DNA of 64,000 nt from Saccharomycopsis fibuligera x Saccharomycopsis cf. fibuligera (lineage: Eukaryota; Ascomycota; Saccharomycetes; Ascoideales; Saccharomycopsidaceae). A program made the translations under genes and the position numbers. Positions 10,315-20,496 of this stretch are shown in pieces; position 1 is the first letter of the stretch; each line of letters opens with the position of its first letter. Location: positions 558,001 through 622,000 of the forward strand of contig CP012818.1 of NCBI GenBank assembly GCA_001936135.1, read 5' to 3'. The notes beneath the pieces are model-generated. The model did no database searches. It was not told the DNA's origin and was given only the letters and a program-made list of their open reading frames with translations.

Positions 10315-10388
10315 TAGGAAATACTGAGTATGATTCAGTAACCTCTCGTGTGTAAAACGAACGCTCTAACCAATTGAGCTAATTTCCT
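10315..10388 (-). tRNA. Mitochondrial-type tRNA-Val(UAC), probably a nuclear mitochondrial insertion (NUMT)
   Basis: The reverse strand folds into a 74-nt cloverleaf: acceptor AGGAAAT/ATTTCCT, D arm GCTC...GAGC, anticodon stem TTCGT/ACGAG with loop TTTACAC (anticodon UAC), T stem ACTGA/TCAGT and discriminator A. The acceptor, D arm and anticodon loop closely match fungal mitochondrial tRNA-Val from memory and are unlike nuclear tRNA-Val. The T loop reads ATCATAC instead of TTCRANN, and the G53-C61 pair is A-T, so the Pol III B box is poor. The best reading is a decaying mitochondrial DNA insertion between FAS2 and MCM5; a working but odd tRNA is the alternative. Confidence 0.6.
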
Positions 10389-11271
10389 TTTAACATATTC
10401 TGAAAACTCCTTTCCAGAATCGAACTTGTTTGCAGTTGTTTTCCTTTTTCTCAAGAAAGTTCATAAGTTGCTTTTTTTATTTTTTGCTAGACAATATGCT
10501 AAACGGATACACCCTATTGCTTAGACCCCTTTTGTCTATAGTTGATCACGAGAACGAAAATTCCTCCCTTATTCTATATTGTTAGAATAAGCTTTGCATT
10601 TTTTTTATTTATAAATCCGTTCGACTTCAATTACCAATACCATAGCGAAATTTTTGCGTCATTAAGAATATCAAGTTCATAAAACCCGTGACGCGCCTCC
10701 AATTCGTATGTAGCGCAGCGAGATTAGAGTTGCAGAAAAACCTAGCACAATCCCATGGTGCTAACATTGCTCAGAATATTCTTGTAAGTTCGCGAACTTG
10801 AAAATACCACTTTAGCGATTCCCTCTAACATGGAATTTGGGTGAAGATATAGGGCATGTCTAAGCCAAGTTATTGCTGACTATTATCATGATAATGGCTG
10901 CATGTATATCATAAAGTACATATTGTTTTTTTAGGTAAACTTTTGTAGTATTGTCTCTTTTTATTCTACCGTAGCAAGCATTTTCTTTGAGATATTTGTT
11001 GAAAATTAGAAAATCTAGTTGAAAACAAAGCTACTTGATATACTTGTTGTTAAGATAAAATAAACCCCATACATTGTAGTAATATACATAATCAGAAAAT
11101 GGATAGTTAAAAACCAAGAAAACAAATAAGATAGCAACGAAAAATAGGAAAAAGTTTAATAAAATTAAGACTTAAACAAAAAATCCATTAATACAGACAT
11201 AAAGAACAGAAATAAAGGCGAATTGAATGGAAAAAGAAAAAAAACGACACAAGAAGTTAAGCATGAACAGA
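10389..11271. other. Intergenic region between FAS2 and MCM5 (convergent 3' ends)
   Basis: No gene is seen. A GAATCGAAC segment at about 10416-10424 resembles the complement of a tRNA T arm and could be further mitochondrial debris next to the tRNA-Val remnant, but no cloverleaf forms around it. The rest is AT-rich and featureless to my reading. Confidence 0.4.
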
Positions 11272-13443
11272 TCATGCCCCACTACGAAAGATATTTCTTC
11301 CTTGGTTTCTGAACTGGATCGTTTCATGTTTTTCCAACACATACAATGCATTTTCAAGTGCCTCACTGGAGTAATTTTTTCCACTGATAAACTCTCTTTT
11401 CAAAGTTTGATACGACGTGGACCACCCAATTGGCAATCTTCTTCTCAATTCATCTTCAATCAACTTCACTTCTCTAACCAAATCGGCTCTGACACCATTT
11501 CCTTCATTCACAGCATTCATCGTGGATGCCCTAAATAGTCTAATTGCTTCATCAACGTGCTCTTCAGTAGCAACAGGGCTTAAACGCAATTTAGCAAGAG
11601 CTTCAGTAATACGCACAATAGCTTCAAGTTGACGAATGGTAATTGGAATTGAAGATCTCTCGTTTCTTTGTTGTTCGGTCAAATGGATCTGTTTTCTAAT
11701 TTCGACAAAATAAGACGAAAGTTTTTCTGCGGCTTCGTCACTCAATCTAGGAGCACATTTTGATTTGCAGTACAAAATGTATCTCTTCATCTTGTTAATA
11801 TCATAGTCTGCATTAATTTGTTGTTGTTGTTGATTATTAGCATTTCTTCCTGTATGAATATTCATAACATGGGAAGCAATTTCAATATCTCTTTTCTCAT
11901 TATGTTCATCCTTAACAATGAAGATCATATCAAATCTGGACAAGATCGTCGTTTGGAAGTCGATATTTTCACCAGGGGATTTCATGTCGTCATAACGGCC
12001 AAAAATTGGGTTAGCAGCAGCAAGCACCGAAGTTCTTGAATTCAAAATTGTAGTAATACCGGCCTTGGCAATAGAAATAGTTTGTTGTTCCATGGCTTCG
12101 TGGATAGCAACTCTGTCTTCATCGCGCATTTTATCAAATTCATCAATACACACAACACCACCATCAGCAAGCACCATAGCACCACCCTCCAAGTAAAATT
12201 CTCTAGTGGTTGGATCACGCTGCACTGAGGCAGTCAAACCAGCAGCTGAGGAACCTTTACCAGAAGTGTAAATAGAAATAGGAGCTACTTTTTCAACAAA
12301 TTTCAAAAGTTGAGATTTGGCGGTACCTGGATCACCAAGCAAAAGCACATTAATATCACCTCTAAGTTTCAAACCATCAGGGAGCACTCTCTTAGACCCA
12401 CCCATAAGTAAACAAGCAATGGCTTTTTTAATATCATCGTTACCATAAATCGAGGGAGCGATAGAATTTGCAAATGACAGATAAATGTTTGGATTTCTTG
12501 ACATTTGTAAAAATTCTTCCTCTTCTTCCTCTGTAAAATTAGGATTACCCAATGAAGTATGGTCCACATCAGCTTGAATTCCCATTACTCTCAAGTATGG
12601 ATTTCTAATAGCCACCGAAGAGGCATTTTTAACTTTAGACTGATAAATGGAGTAAATACCAGTGATAGTAACTTTGTTACCAGGAACTACTTTGTTGGTT
12701 AAATACCTGTCCACGGATAGCATAATATGACGAGGCATTTCCCCAATAGGCACCATATCGTGACTTTCTTGAAGCTTGAGGATTTGGTGGTCAATATAGT
12801 TGGATTTGTTATGAACAATAATGTATGGATCTGGCGGGCAATTTTTCTTATCCATCATTCCCGGTTGCTGATCTGGTGCTTCACATCGGTTAGGTAACAC
12901 CAAAGATCCAAAAGCAGAGCTAACATTAAGACGCATAGTATGCTTACAAGAGCGGCAAATTAACTGCACTGAAGTAGCTTTGGAACTAAGCACTGAAGCA
13001 CTGATAATTATCCCTGATATTCTCACAATTTTGGAAATGTTGTTGGAGTCAAGTTCTCTAATTGAGATTTCATTGTCTCTGGAACGTAAAATAAGTTGAC
13101 AAGTAGGGAAATGAGCAGGTACTTCAGCAGACAAATAAGTAATACGTTTAGCAACATCTGTGATAGCTTGTTCAAATAACGGGATCATTTCAGTTGGATC
13201 ATCAGCAAGCTTCTGATTAAGTTCCTCATTGTAACGAATCAAATGTTCGGAGTTGACTCTAAGAGCATATTCATTAACCAACAAATTTTCTCTAAGCTGT
13301 TCTCTGTAAATAAACTGAGAGCCTTCTCTGTATTCAAGGATAAAAGTGCGGAATGCTTTGATGATTTCACTATTGGAGTCATCAGGGGCTTCTTCCCCAG
13401 GAAGCACTCTAGCAGTAAAGATGTCGTTTCTGTCAAATGACAT
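11272..13443 (-). CDS. MCM5: DNA replication licensing helicase subunit Mcm5
   Basis: The frame gives 723 residues from the ATG at 13443 ([17 protein letters not shown]). The open frame extends upstream, but family alignment supports this start. Features in order: an N-terminal OB/zinc region with Cys pairs (CRSC ... RCEA ... KKNC), then the AAA+ core with Walker [10 protein letters not shown] at about residue 370, Walker B CIDEFDKM, sensor 1 AAANP and arginine finger LSRFD. The C-terminal winged-helix segment ends in NIFRSGA. Mcm5 is one of the six Mcm2-7 subunits of the replicative helicase, loaded at origins in G1. The promoter carries a perfect early cell cycle box and an MCB element, which matches M/G1 expression of MCM genes in yeast. 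I saw no CTG codons in the stretches I read codon by codon. Confidence 0.97.
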   Translation of the reverse strand: MSFDRNDIFTARVLPGEEAPDDSNSEIIKAFRTFILEYREGSQFIYREQLRENLLVNEYALRVNSEHLIRYNEELNQKLADDPTEMIPLFEQAITDVAKRITYLSAEVPAHFPTCQLILRSRDNEISIRELDSNNISKIVRISGIIISASVLSSKATSVQLICRSCKHTMRLNVSSAFGSLVLPNRCEAPDQQPGMMDKKNCPPDPYIIVHNKSNYIDHQILKLQESHDMVPIGEMPRHIMLSVDRYLTNKVVPGNKVTITGIYSIYQSKVKNASSVAIRNPYLRVMGIQADVDHTSLGNPNFTEEEEEEFLQMSRNPNIYLSFANSIAPSIYGNDDIKKAIACLLMGGSKRVLPDGLKLRGDINVLLLGDPGTAKSQLLKFVEKVAPISIYTSGKGSSAAGLTASVQRDPTTREFYLEGGAMVLADGGVVCIDEFDKMRDEDRVAIHEAMEQQTISIAKAGITTILNSRTSVLAAANPIFGRYDDMKSPGENIDFQTTILSRFDMIFIVKDEHNEKRDIEIASHVMNIHTGRNANNQQQQQINADYDINKMKRYILYCKSKCAPRLSDEAAEKLSSYFVEIRKQIHLTEQQRNERSSIPITIRQLEAIVRITEALAKLRLSPVATEEHVDEAIRLFRASTMNAVNEGNGVRADLVREVKLIEDELRRRLPIGWSTSYQTLKREFISGKNYSSEALENALYVLEKHETIQFRNQGRNIFRSGA

Positions 13444-13687
13444 TTGGGTAGAATCAAGCAGAGATTTATACAAGAAAATATTAGCCTCTGTAATTCTGTA
13501 ACTCGTACAACACACAGGTATGTCTGTTTTGATTATAAATTCCCCCTTGGTATGGATTTGCTGTCCAAGTGGAACTTTTCGAGAAGCAAAAGAATAAAAA
13601 TTAGACAGTATCAAAATCCTAAAAATTATCGTCAACTGAAAAACAATCCAAAATTAAAGAAAAAGCGATTTTTTCGACACGCGCGCC

Positions 13688-13726
13688 TTTCCCGTTTAGG
13701 AAACAATTGGTTAAAAAAGCACGCGT
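13688..13726. promoter_or_regulatory. Early cell cycle box (ECB) plus MCB upstream of MCM5
   Basis: Positions 13688-13703 read TTTCCCGTTTAGGAAA, an exact match to the ECB pattern TTTCCCnnTnnGGAAA bound by Mcm1 with Yox1/Yhp1. An ACGCGT (MCB, bound by MBF) follows at 13721-13726. They lie about 245-285 bp upstream of the MCM5 ATG. ECBs are known in S. cerevisiae MCM genes, CDC6, SWI4 and CLN3. The function here is inferred from the match and the gene it faces. Confidence 0.75.
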
Positions 13727-13737
13727 AGCGTAAGTGT

Positions 13738-13758
13738 AGTCATGTGTTACACATGACT
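13738..13758. promoter_or_regulatory. Perfect 9-bp inverted repeat containing CATGTG/CACATG
   Basis: AGTCATGTG and CACATGACT flank a 3-bp spacer just beyond the MCB, between divergent MCM5 and ATG17. It could bind a dimeric factor such as a bHLH protein (CACATG core). No specific factor can be named. Confidence 0.35.
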
Positions 13759-14956
13759 AATGTCAGGCTTGTGTTTTTGTTTATATATTTCTTGAATTGG
13801 TCGGTGGCAAGCATCCACATCTGATGTAATATGTAAGTAATACACATTAGTTTTATATGCCTCTTGAGCTTTAAAGCTTTTACTTCTACCATTTAGCACA
13901 TTTAGTAAAGTTGGTACTCAAGTAAACCCAAATTTACCAGGTGTATGCTATAGAGTGGATGAAATAAGCAGAGATTAGTATTACAGTATAATAAAAAATT
14001 GTCTAGTTTTTTATGCGGCCAATGATTGCACTGGTTTAATTAATTTGTTTTAGCAGACTTTGTTTTTCATTTGTGCTTCTTTTGTCTTGCCTTAATCAAT
14101 TGAAAATCTTTAACATTCAAATCAAATACTCTATGAACTCCTAATACGTCCACCTCTGAGAGACAAGTTGATATCTGTTACCAAAAATAAAATACTTGCT
14201 CTGCAAATTAATATCCCCAGAAATATTTCCTGGCCAACTTAACTTCAATTCCAATAACAATGCCATCAATAAAATCTATCGGTCTTATTGTACCATTATT
14301 GTTGAAAGAATGGATTTTAATTACTTTATAAACACGTTTGAGTTATTCGCCAAGTAAGCATTCAAAGAAAGCAAGATTTAGTTATTGCTAATAAGCTCAC
14401 TGCTAGCAAGCTAATTCACTATTTTGAATGGAAATTCTTGAATAGGGAACTTGTGCTGTTTAATATTTTGTAAGCAGAAAAATCAGTGTTCAATAACAAC
14501 ATTGGCAAAATAAAACAGCAACAGTAGCGGAAATACAATTTTTCAATGTTTTCAACTATTGAACCAAAAGAGCACTCGCCTTTTTTAGCCATAAACGTTT
14601 CAAAAACGCTGGCAGCAATAGCAAGTTTTTGCCTAGCTTTTGCCTAGCTTTTATACCTGATAATCTGGGTAGAGGTAGTGGCTACTGAAGGGCAGTATAT
14701 TAGTTAATCACTGTTCCCCTACCGTTCCTGTATTGTTGTAGCCATGTTCAAATATTTTGATATGTACAAAGCCCCAATTGCATATGCTAAGCGCACCTGT
14801 TTACCCTCCTCTGTGAGTGGTGTGCAATGCAATGGCCTCACCGCATAATCAGTAGATCATCATTACTAGCATTATCGGCGCTTAAGGATTACAAGTGTGG
14901 CGACGGCACCCAAATCCTTAGATTCCAACTAGTAGCATCTTTCCTGGAAATGGTCA
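13759..14956. other. Intergenic region upstream of ATG17
   Basis: About 1.2 kb without a supported gene. A short tandem repeat of TTTTGCCTAGC is present around 14625-14650. Nothing else stands out. Confidence 0.4.
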
Positions 14957-16594
14957 ATGGCTTTGCAAGTAAAGGATCAGCTAAATCAATGGCTCGTGTA
15001 CTCGAGAAACTATCTTAATGAGGCTAAAGTGATTGGCTTTAATGCCAACTTGATTCTCAAACGACTCAAGACACTTCTCGATGCTAACAATTTGCTCATT
15101 TTGAAGATAAATTACTTAATAATGTTTTTAAAAGATCAAATAAATTTGATGAATAGTATTTTCAAGTGCTTGTCAGATTTCAATAAGAGGTTTCAAAATA
15201 AGTTTTTACAAAATTTGAACTTTTTGGGTAATTTAATAAATCAGCTAAATGACTGTTTGACTAGTTTAAACAGCATTTTGATAGATGATAACTTGAAAGA
15301 ATTTCTAAATAAAGGGAACCATACAATGATTAACAATTTGGATAATGCAAATATAAATAAGTCATACGACAATGAAGATAACGATGGGGGAGTGAAATCT
15401 CTTTATGATTATTTATCTCTTGAAGAGTTCCTCAAAATTCAGCAAAACTTTGAGATTCTCAGTGATAATTTTCCCTTATTAAACAATTATTTGACAGAAA
15501 ACCAGCTCAAATTTTTTGAGATCAATTTGATAAACTTTGATAATTTTTTTCAAAATTTGATTAATCAATTCACAAATATAAACAATTATTATTATAAAGA
15601 CTTAACTGATTTGAATTTATACTCAAATGACAATAGCGATCCAAAATTGGGATCTAATGAGAAATTTTCCATCTTAGTAAATTACTACGAATTTGAAATG
15701 GCTAGTTTGCTTCAATCTCTAACTCATCATTATGACCAATGCAATGAAGCACATCAGCTATTCAACACAAATCAGCAACGGCAACTTCAACAATTACTTT
15801 TAATTCTTGCTGACGACTCACTTGAAGCGCCCAACGTTCTCAACGATTTAAAGTTGCTCTTTGTGAAAATTGATACATTGAATAAAAATGATAATTTGAG
15901 CAATTTTAATGCCAATTTAAACAAAGTTTACAATGATCTAATTGTTAATAACTTTATTGTTAATGACTTTTTGCAGAAAACAAACAAAAACTTGAATATT
16001 GAGTCTACTGCTGTTCATCTCAATAAATTGAATTTTAATTTCCTCAAAGAAAAGGAACTAAAGCTCAATGATGAGCTTAATATTATAAATTTGGATCTTA
16101 TAGGAAACATCAGTTTAATCACCAATTTCATCAGTTTTTTGAAAAACTTTGAAAGAACTTATTTTGAACTCATATTAGAAATTGATCGAAATGTTAACGT
16201 TAATAACAAGGTCAAAAAGCTCATAAATAACTTTTTCACTAAGCTTAACATCATTGAGACAGAGAGTGTGCACATAAATAACAATGTGAATAAAAATATT
16301 AATCATTTCTTACCGACAGATTTGTCAAGTATTGTGAATAAGCGCCTCTTGCCAACACATCAGAAGTCAGATAACGTGTCGTTGACTGATAAGACTAATC
16401 GTGTTGCAACTGAAAATGAGACTGGCTCTCTTACGGTCATGAAGAATCATAATAACATGAGCAGCAAAATTAGCAATGGTGGTAGTTACTTGCCAATAGT
16501 AGAGATCGTTTCGCAGTTCTATGAATATCCTAAGCTCGACCAGAGTTTAATAGAGTTTGCCAAGTTGAAGTTGAGCAATGAACCAGATAAATGA
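14957..16594 (+). CDS. ATG17: Autophagy scaffold Atg17-like protein
   Basis: The product is 545 residues, longer than S. cerevisiae Atg17 (417), largely through Asn-rich inserts (for example residues 120-160). It is almost wholly predicted helix, in keeping with the crescent-shaped Atg17 coiled-coil dimer. Recognisable family segments are the N-terminus (QVKDQLNQWLVYSRNYLNEA...), the central ASLLQSLTHHYDQ that matches the Atg17 NSLTQHFD segment, FERTYFELILEIDR, and the C-terminal GSYLPIVEIV. Atg17 organises the pre-autophagosomal structure with Atg29, Atg31 and the Atg1-Atg13 kinase complex under starvation. Similarity is spread thinly, so the call rests on several short conserved blocks in the right order. 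Confidence 0.75.
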   Translation: MALQVKDQLNQWLVYSRNYLNEAKVIGFNANLILKRLKTLLDANNLLILKINYLIMFLKDQINLMNSIFKCLSDFNKRFQNKFLQNLNFLGNLINQLNDCLTSLNSILIDDNLKEFLNKGNHTMINNLDNANINKSYDNEDNDGGVKSLYDYLSLEEFLKIQQNFEILSDNFPLLNNYLTENQLKFFEINLINFDNFFQNLINQFTNINNYYYKDLTDLNLYSNDNSDPKLGSNEKFSILVNYYEFEMASLLQSLTHHYDQCNEAHQLFNTNQQRQLQQLLLILADDSLEAPNVLNDLKLLFVKIDTLNKNDNLSNFNANLNKVYNDLIVNNFIVNDFLQKTNKNLNIESTAVHLNKLNFNFLKEKELKLNDELNIINLDLIGNISLITNFISFLKNFERTYFELILEIDRNVNVNNKVKKLINNFFTKLNIIETESVHINNNVNKNINHFLPTDLSSIVNKRLLPTHQKSDNVSLTDKTNRVATENETGSLTVMKNHNNMSSKISNGGSYLPIVEIVSQFYEYPKLDQSLIEFAKLKLSNEPDK

Positions 16595-16824
16595 AGTCTT
16601 TTCTGTGAGTCTTGTTACTTTGCAAAATGAAAGTGAAATAACCCAATGATAAATTGATGGCGACCTTTTTGTGTAGTTTAAATAGAGAAATACCTGTCTA
16701 CTGCTGATGTATTAATGTATCTATTTGCGTAAAAAGAAAAACAAAAATAAAATGAAACAAAATTTTCTTGCTTGCTTTATTCTTATTTAACGATCTTTGA
16801 AAATTGACAAAAGTCAGAAGTTAG

Positions 16825-17064
16825 TTGGTCCTAACAAGTGTCCTATTAACTAATTTGATATTGGTTTTGCGGCTTTATAAGACATTTTTATACTACTGGT
16901 CGTCTCTTCCTCTTTGCAATAGGAGGATTATTAGCTATAAACTATCAATCGGAGATTCGCTACCCAATGAATCAAGCTTACTAGTAAAGGAACTAGAAAA
17001 GATCTATGGGTTCATCGATGTTTGTATTGCTGGTTTTTGTCATACACTGGAAGGAAAAATATAG
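16825..17064 (+). pseudogene. Possible short-chain dehydrogenase/reductase remnant
   Basis: An open frame without an ATG start (it opens at TTG) encodes about 79 residues. The second half, ISYKLSIGDSLPNESS then KELEKIYGFIDVCIAG, resembles the SDR segment with a D-x-S/T strand, an acidic helix, and E-K-x-G-x-I-D-V-x-x-A before the NAG turn; the expected Asn-Ala-Gly is GFC here. No glycine-rich nucleotide motif, catalytic Tyr-x3-Lys or C-terminus is found around it. It is either a fragment of a dead gene or a chance likeness. Confidence 0.25.
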
Positions 17065-17444
17065 ACAGAGCAAGCATCATTTGGTTATCGCAGTGTATGT
17101 GGTGGTACGCAAATCCGCCAAGCTATCAAGAAGCGCATCACAGACGCTGCAGTAGTGCCATTGAACTCGACACAGAGTAGCTCTTTATAACGTTTCTATA
17201 TACATGAATGGTCGCAGTTTACAGAAAGTTGAGATAATTATAATGGAATAGCAGTTTTTTATGGTACGAGACTGAGAGATTGTCCGTTTTACTCAGTGTT
17301 GTCTTTATAGCTTTGAAGGTAAGAGAAAGCTTTTCCAAAAGCTTTTACGCTTTTCTAAAAAAGCATTATTTTACGGTGGAGAAAAAGAAAATTATTTTTT
17401 ATCAAAAACAAGACTTTGTATTTAAGGCATATCTATTGGAACTG

Positions 17445-17477
<33 letters not shown>
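17445..17477 (+). repeat. A33 homopolymer
   Basis: 33 consecutive A, intergenic, about 170 bp downstream of the stop of secreted paralog 1. Confidence 0.95.
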
Positions 17478-17479
<2 letters not shown>

Positions 17480-17647
17480 TAAAAGCTAATTTTTTTTCTA
17501 GAAGGTGGCTGTAAAGGGTATAAAGGAAAAGTAAGTTGATGTAAAAGTAAGAAGTAAATAAGCAAAATTGATCTGTAGTTTATATTGATTTATCAAGAGC
17601 TGTTTATCGAGAATGAATTTAAGCAAAGAGACCTACTTCGAGTAAGC

Positions 17648-18001
17648 CTAGTTCTTATAGCTCTTGTACAAAGTAGATGCTTGATTGGCTCCTGTCAAGG
17701 CCGAAGTAGCAACATCTATTGCAGACTTTATACCTTTGAAAAGACTACCAATCTTAGACTTCTTGTCTTGCACATCATCACTCGCACCTGCAACAGTACT
17801 ATTGGTAACCGCCCCTATAGTGTAGTTTTTGGCGATGGAGCTCTCAAGAGCCTGAGAAAGGCCTGATGCAACGATATCAGTAGCAGTTGTATAATTGCTA
17901 GACGTGGTTATACCGGAAGATACGGCAACCGGCATGCCTGCAACATAGCTTTGAGAAACTGCTAACAAAGTGAACACAGTGGTAAATTTGGTAAATTGCA
18001 T
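17648..18001 (-). CDS. Small secreted protein, paralog 1, with lysine-rich amphipathic C-terminus
   Basis: The product is 117 residues. An N-terminal signal peptide (MQFTKFTTVFTLLAVSQSYVAG) is followed by a Ser/Thr-rich middle with three N-glycosylation sequons (NYT, NYT, NST). The C-terminal 40 residues begin at QDKKSKIGSLFKGIKS and continue through a helix-forming stretch to GANQAS...YKSYKN. The dibasic KK could be a Kex2-type cleavage site releasing the C-terminal peptide (inference). Its paralog lies 954 bp away on the same strand and keeps the C-terminal pattern but little of the middle. I do not recognise the family. A secreted peptide with membrane or antimicrobial action, or a cell-surface role, are all open. 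Confidence 0.7.
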   Translation of the reverse strand: MQFTKFTTVFTLLAVSQSYVAGMPVAVSSGITTSSNYTTATDIVASGLSQALESSIAKNYTIGAVTNSTVAGASDDVQDKKSKIGSLFKGIKSAIDVATSALTGANQASTLYKSYKN

Positions 18002-18954
18002 TACGTATTGTGTGTGGTGAAGCTTGCGTTTGTTTTTTGAAAAAGACTGATGTATTCTAAAACAAAATGAATAATATTAGAATTTCTTGTTGACGAAGTT
18101 CTAAGAGAAAAAAAAAATACGACTCGTTAATTTAAAACTGGACATTTTTTTATTATATACATGTAATATAGTAAGCATCGTTGGTGATTGAAACATGGTG
18201 GTACTGTGGAAAGTGCAGGTTCCATGGTTTTAGCAATTAACCAGAATCACAAAAGATTAAAATCATGACCCCTTATTGGCCAAAATGTGGTCTTACCATT
18301 AAAACATGTCAAACCAGTATCAAAAATCAGTTAGTGAACCGTTAATGAATTTTCCCAAATAAAGAAGTGCGTTTTCTGTATGCGGCCAAAGACAAATCAG
18401 TGCAACGTCTAGACTCGGTAAGTATTTCAATGCAACGCAACGCGCCATATCTATGGTAATATGCAATGCCGTTTTATGCAACCATAAAGTCAATTATTTC
18501 TGACTGACTCTGTATTTCCTCTTGTGGCCCATAATGTGCTAAATTGGCTTCTGTTAAAATACTAAATAACGGTTGATGGTGTAGCTTAAATCAAGTGCGA
18601 TTGGGGAACTGGTGACTTGGTTCATTGTGTATCAAAGTATTCGTTTTATTGGCTTTTTATCAAGAAAAGGTATTAAGTTTACGCTATAAGAAGTATAATC
18701 AGCAAATTTTACTACAAACAACTGTCCTTAGTTTAGTACGTGTATATATTTTTTTCTATAAGAATTTGTATAAGGTGTCTGAGTAATAAAAGGGAAAAAA
18801 ACAAAAACAAAAAAGAGGGAAAAATAAAAGGAAAAATAACATGTACTGTACAACCAGATTTGAACTCTCAAGGAAAAAAAATGAAAATAAACATAAGCAG
18901 CAAAGTTTTTACTCGTTGCAATATTAATGAATATTTTGGAGCACTTACCCCAAA
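18002..18954. other. Intergenic region between the two secreted paralogs
   Basis: AT-rich spacer. The proximal part is the promoter of paralog 1. No other feature is supported. Confidence 0.4.
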
Positions 18955-19269
18955 TCAATGATGGTTTTGCTTATAGTTATTAGCAAACATTTGTGCTTGA
19001 TTTGCACCCCCAGCAGCAGTAGACAAAAAGTCAACACCACTTTTGATACTCTTCCAAAGTTTACCTAATTTAAATTTTTTATCTTGGATGCTATCTGTCC
19101 CATCATTATCGCGTGCAATTAGACTAGTATTTTGGATAAAAGTTCCTGGGGCAGCGACCTTCGGGGATTCTTCATGAGCTTTCAAAGTGGTAGTCACAGG
19201 TGCAGCTGCCACATTTTGGCAAGAAATGCTCATTAAAACCAAAGCGGAAATCAAGACAGAGTATTGCAT
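18955..19269 (-). CDS. Small secreted protein, paralog 2, with lysine-rich amphipathic C-terminus
   Basis: The product is 104 residues from the ATG at 19269; the frame stays open upstream for 36 more codons, but this start puts the signal peptide (MQYSVLISALVLMSISCQNVAAAP) in register with paralog 1. After a variable middle (one NTS sequon, LIARDNDG) comes IQDKKFKLGKLWKSIKSG...GANQAQ...YKQNHH. Half of the last 40 residues match paralog 1, including QDKK, the I-K-S, the Asp, GANQA and the terminal YK. A strong TATA (TATAAAAGAG near 19560) lies about 290 bp upstream. The function is unknown; the conserved C-terminus is the likely active part. Confidence 0.7.
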   Translation of the reverse strand: MQYSVLISALVLMSISCQNVAAAPVTTTLKAHEESPKVAAPGTFIQNTSLIARDNDGTDSIQDKKFKLGKLWKSIKSGVDFLSTAAGGANQAQMFANNYKQNHH

Positions 19270-19893
19270 TGTGTAGGTGAAGCTGTTTAGATATTTAAAA
19301 AACAAGTTGAATATTTGTTGTTGATGACTGAAACAGCAGAAAGAAGGCTTGGCTGAAAGAAAATTAAATGACGACAAGTGGCTTACTTATAAGTTTTTGA
19401 AATTGAAATGATTCGAATATGCGGTTACCTAACAAACACTTTAACTACTTTTTTCGAGTGAAATGCGCCAAAATAATTATAAGTTCCCAGAATTATCATT
19501 AATGATGGACGTCATATTTTTGTCTTGGTGGTAATAATATTCACCATCCGTTTCTCAGTATAAAAGAGCATATTGTTGTTGTTGTAGCAATGAAAGCAAA
19601 TCAATTAATCTACTTACTGTTTTAAAATTAAGTTTTTGATGCAGAGTAGAATCACTGCATGCGATGCGTAGCCTGTTCTCTGGTATTTTGATTCTGACTA
19701 TTGTTTAAAAAGCATATTCGCTCGACAAAATAAGAACATTTCCTCGGCCTCACAAGCCCTCTTGGGTTAAATATTAACCTTAAAATAGGCTTACTATCCC
19801 TTTTCTATAAGGATGTATTTATTTAGGCAATCACACATTTAGTACAAGCGCATTAATATGTTGGCGGTTCTTCAAATAGCAAAGGTACAGACT

Positions 19894-19933
<40 letters not shown>

Positions 19934-20118
19934 ATTGGTACATGTCGACGTAATCTTTTTCTTCTGAAAATCGGGGCGCATAAATTTGAAATGAAAAACT
20001 AATGTGCCGCTTTGCTTTGCAATCTGCTTGTCCTAATGGTTTCTTTACAGCACTTTGGAAAATCTAATATCATTATGATAGAAAGTATAATTTTATAAAC
20101 ACATCCATATAGCATATA
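19270..20118. other. Intergenic region with an A38 tract
   Basis: Upstream region of secreted paralog 2. It includes a run of 38 A at 19895-19932. No gene is seen. Confidence 0.5.
19895..19932 (+). repeat. A38 homopolymer
   Basis: 38 consecutive A between secreted paralog 2 and the family C LTR fossils. Confidence 0.95.
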
Positions 20119-20496
20119 CAGTCGGAGTATATAGTGAATAGATCCGCTGCTCATACCTGAAGGGAACGCCTCTGAGCAGCACTGGTTGGGTTAGTCTCTC
20201 CTCTAGTAGTTTAGGATAGTCACACACTTCAGATTTAGTTACGTGGTAAACTAATTGAGTAATGAAATTGACTTATTTTCCTTACCTCTATTATAAAGTA
20301 TATCACTAAATAAAAGTATTCTATTCTTCACCCATAATGTCCACATGGTGAAAAATTTTTATCACGTCTTTATTGTTAGTTGCCTTGGTCCTCATGAGTA
20401 CGTCAGACTGTTCTTTCGTCACCGTATGCAGTATACCAAAAATGGAAACTATACATAATGAACGGTATGAGCGATGTTATTGATATAATTCCGACA
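20119..20496 (+). mobile_element. Solo LTR fossil, family C, copy 1
   Basis: About 378 bp, beginning ...GTCGGAGTATA and ending ATTCCGACA. It is clearly related over its length to the adjacent copy 2, sharing the blocks CATACCTGA, TAGTCTCTCCTCTAGTAGT, and CACCCATAATG with GTGAAAAATTTT. No internal coding region is present. An old, diverged copy of an LTR retrotransposon end. Confidence 0.65.

Larger units (their letters stand above)
16595..17647. other. Intergenic region with an A33 tract
   Basis: No intact gene. It contains a possible short-chain dehydrogenase remnant (listed separately) and a run of 33 A at 17445-17477. Confidence 0.5.

Noticed and set aside
10405-10490. Possible second tRNA, or a circularly permuted tRNA, next to the tRNA-Val remnant (GTTCGATTC on the minus strand)
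   Set aside because: The T stem does not pair and no A box, anticodon stem or acceptor can be formed around it.
11272-13635. Longer MCM5 reading frame of 787 residues
   Set aside because: The extra 64 N-terminal residues have no family similarity, and [16 protein letters not shown] at 13443 aligns with the normal Mcm5 N-terminus.
13444-13728. Basic 94-codon frame opposite the MCM5 start, at first reminiscent of a small ribosomal protein
   Set aside because: It is antisense to the MCM5 upstream frame and runs over the ECB/MCB region. It does not match L39 or any other small ribosomal protein.
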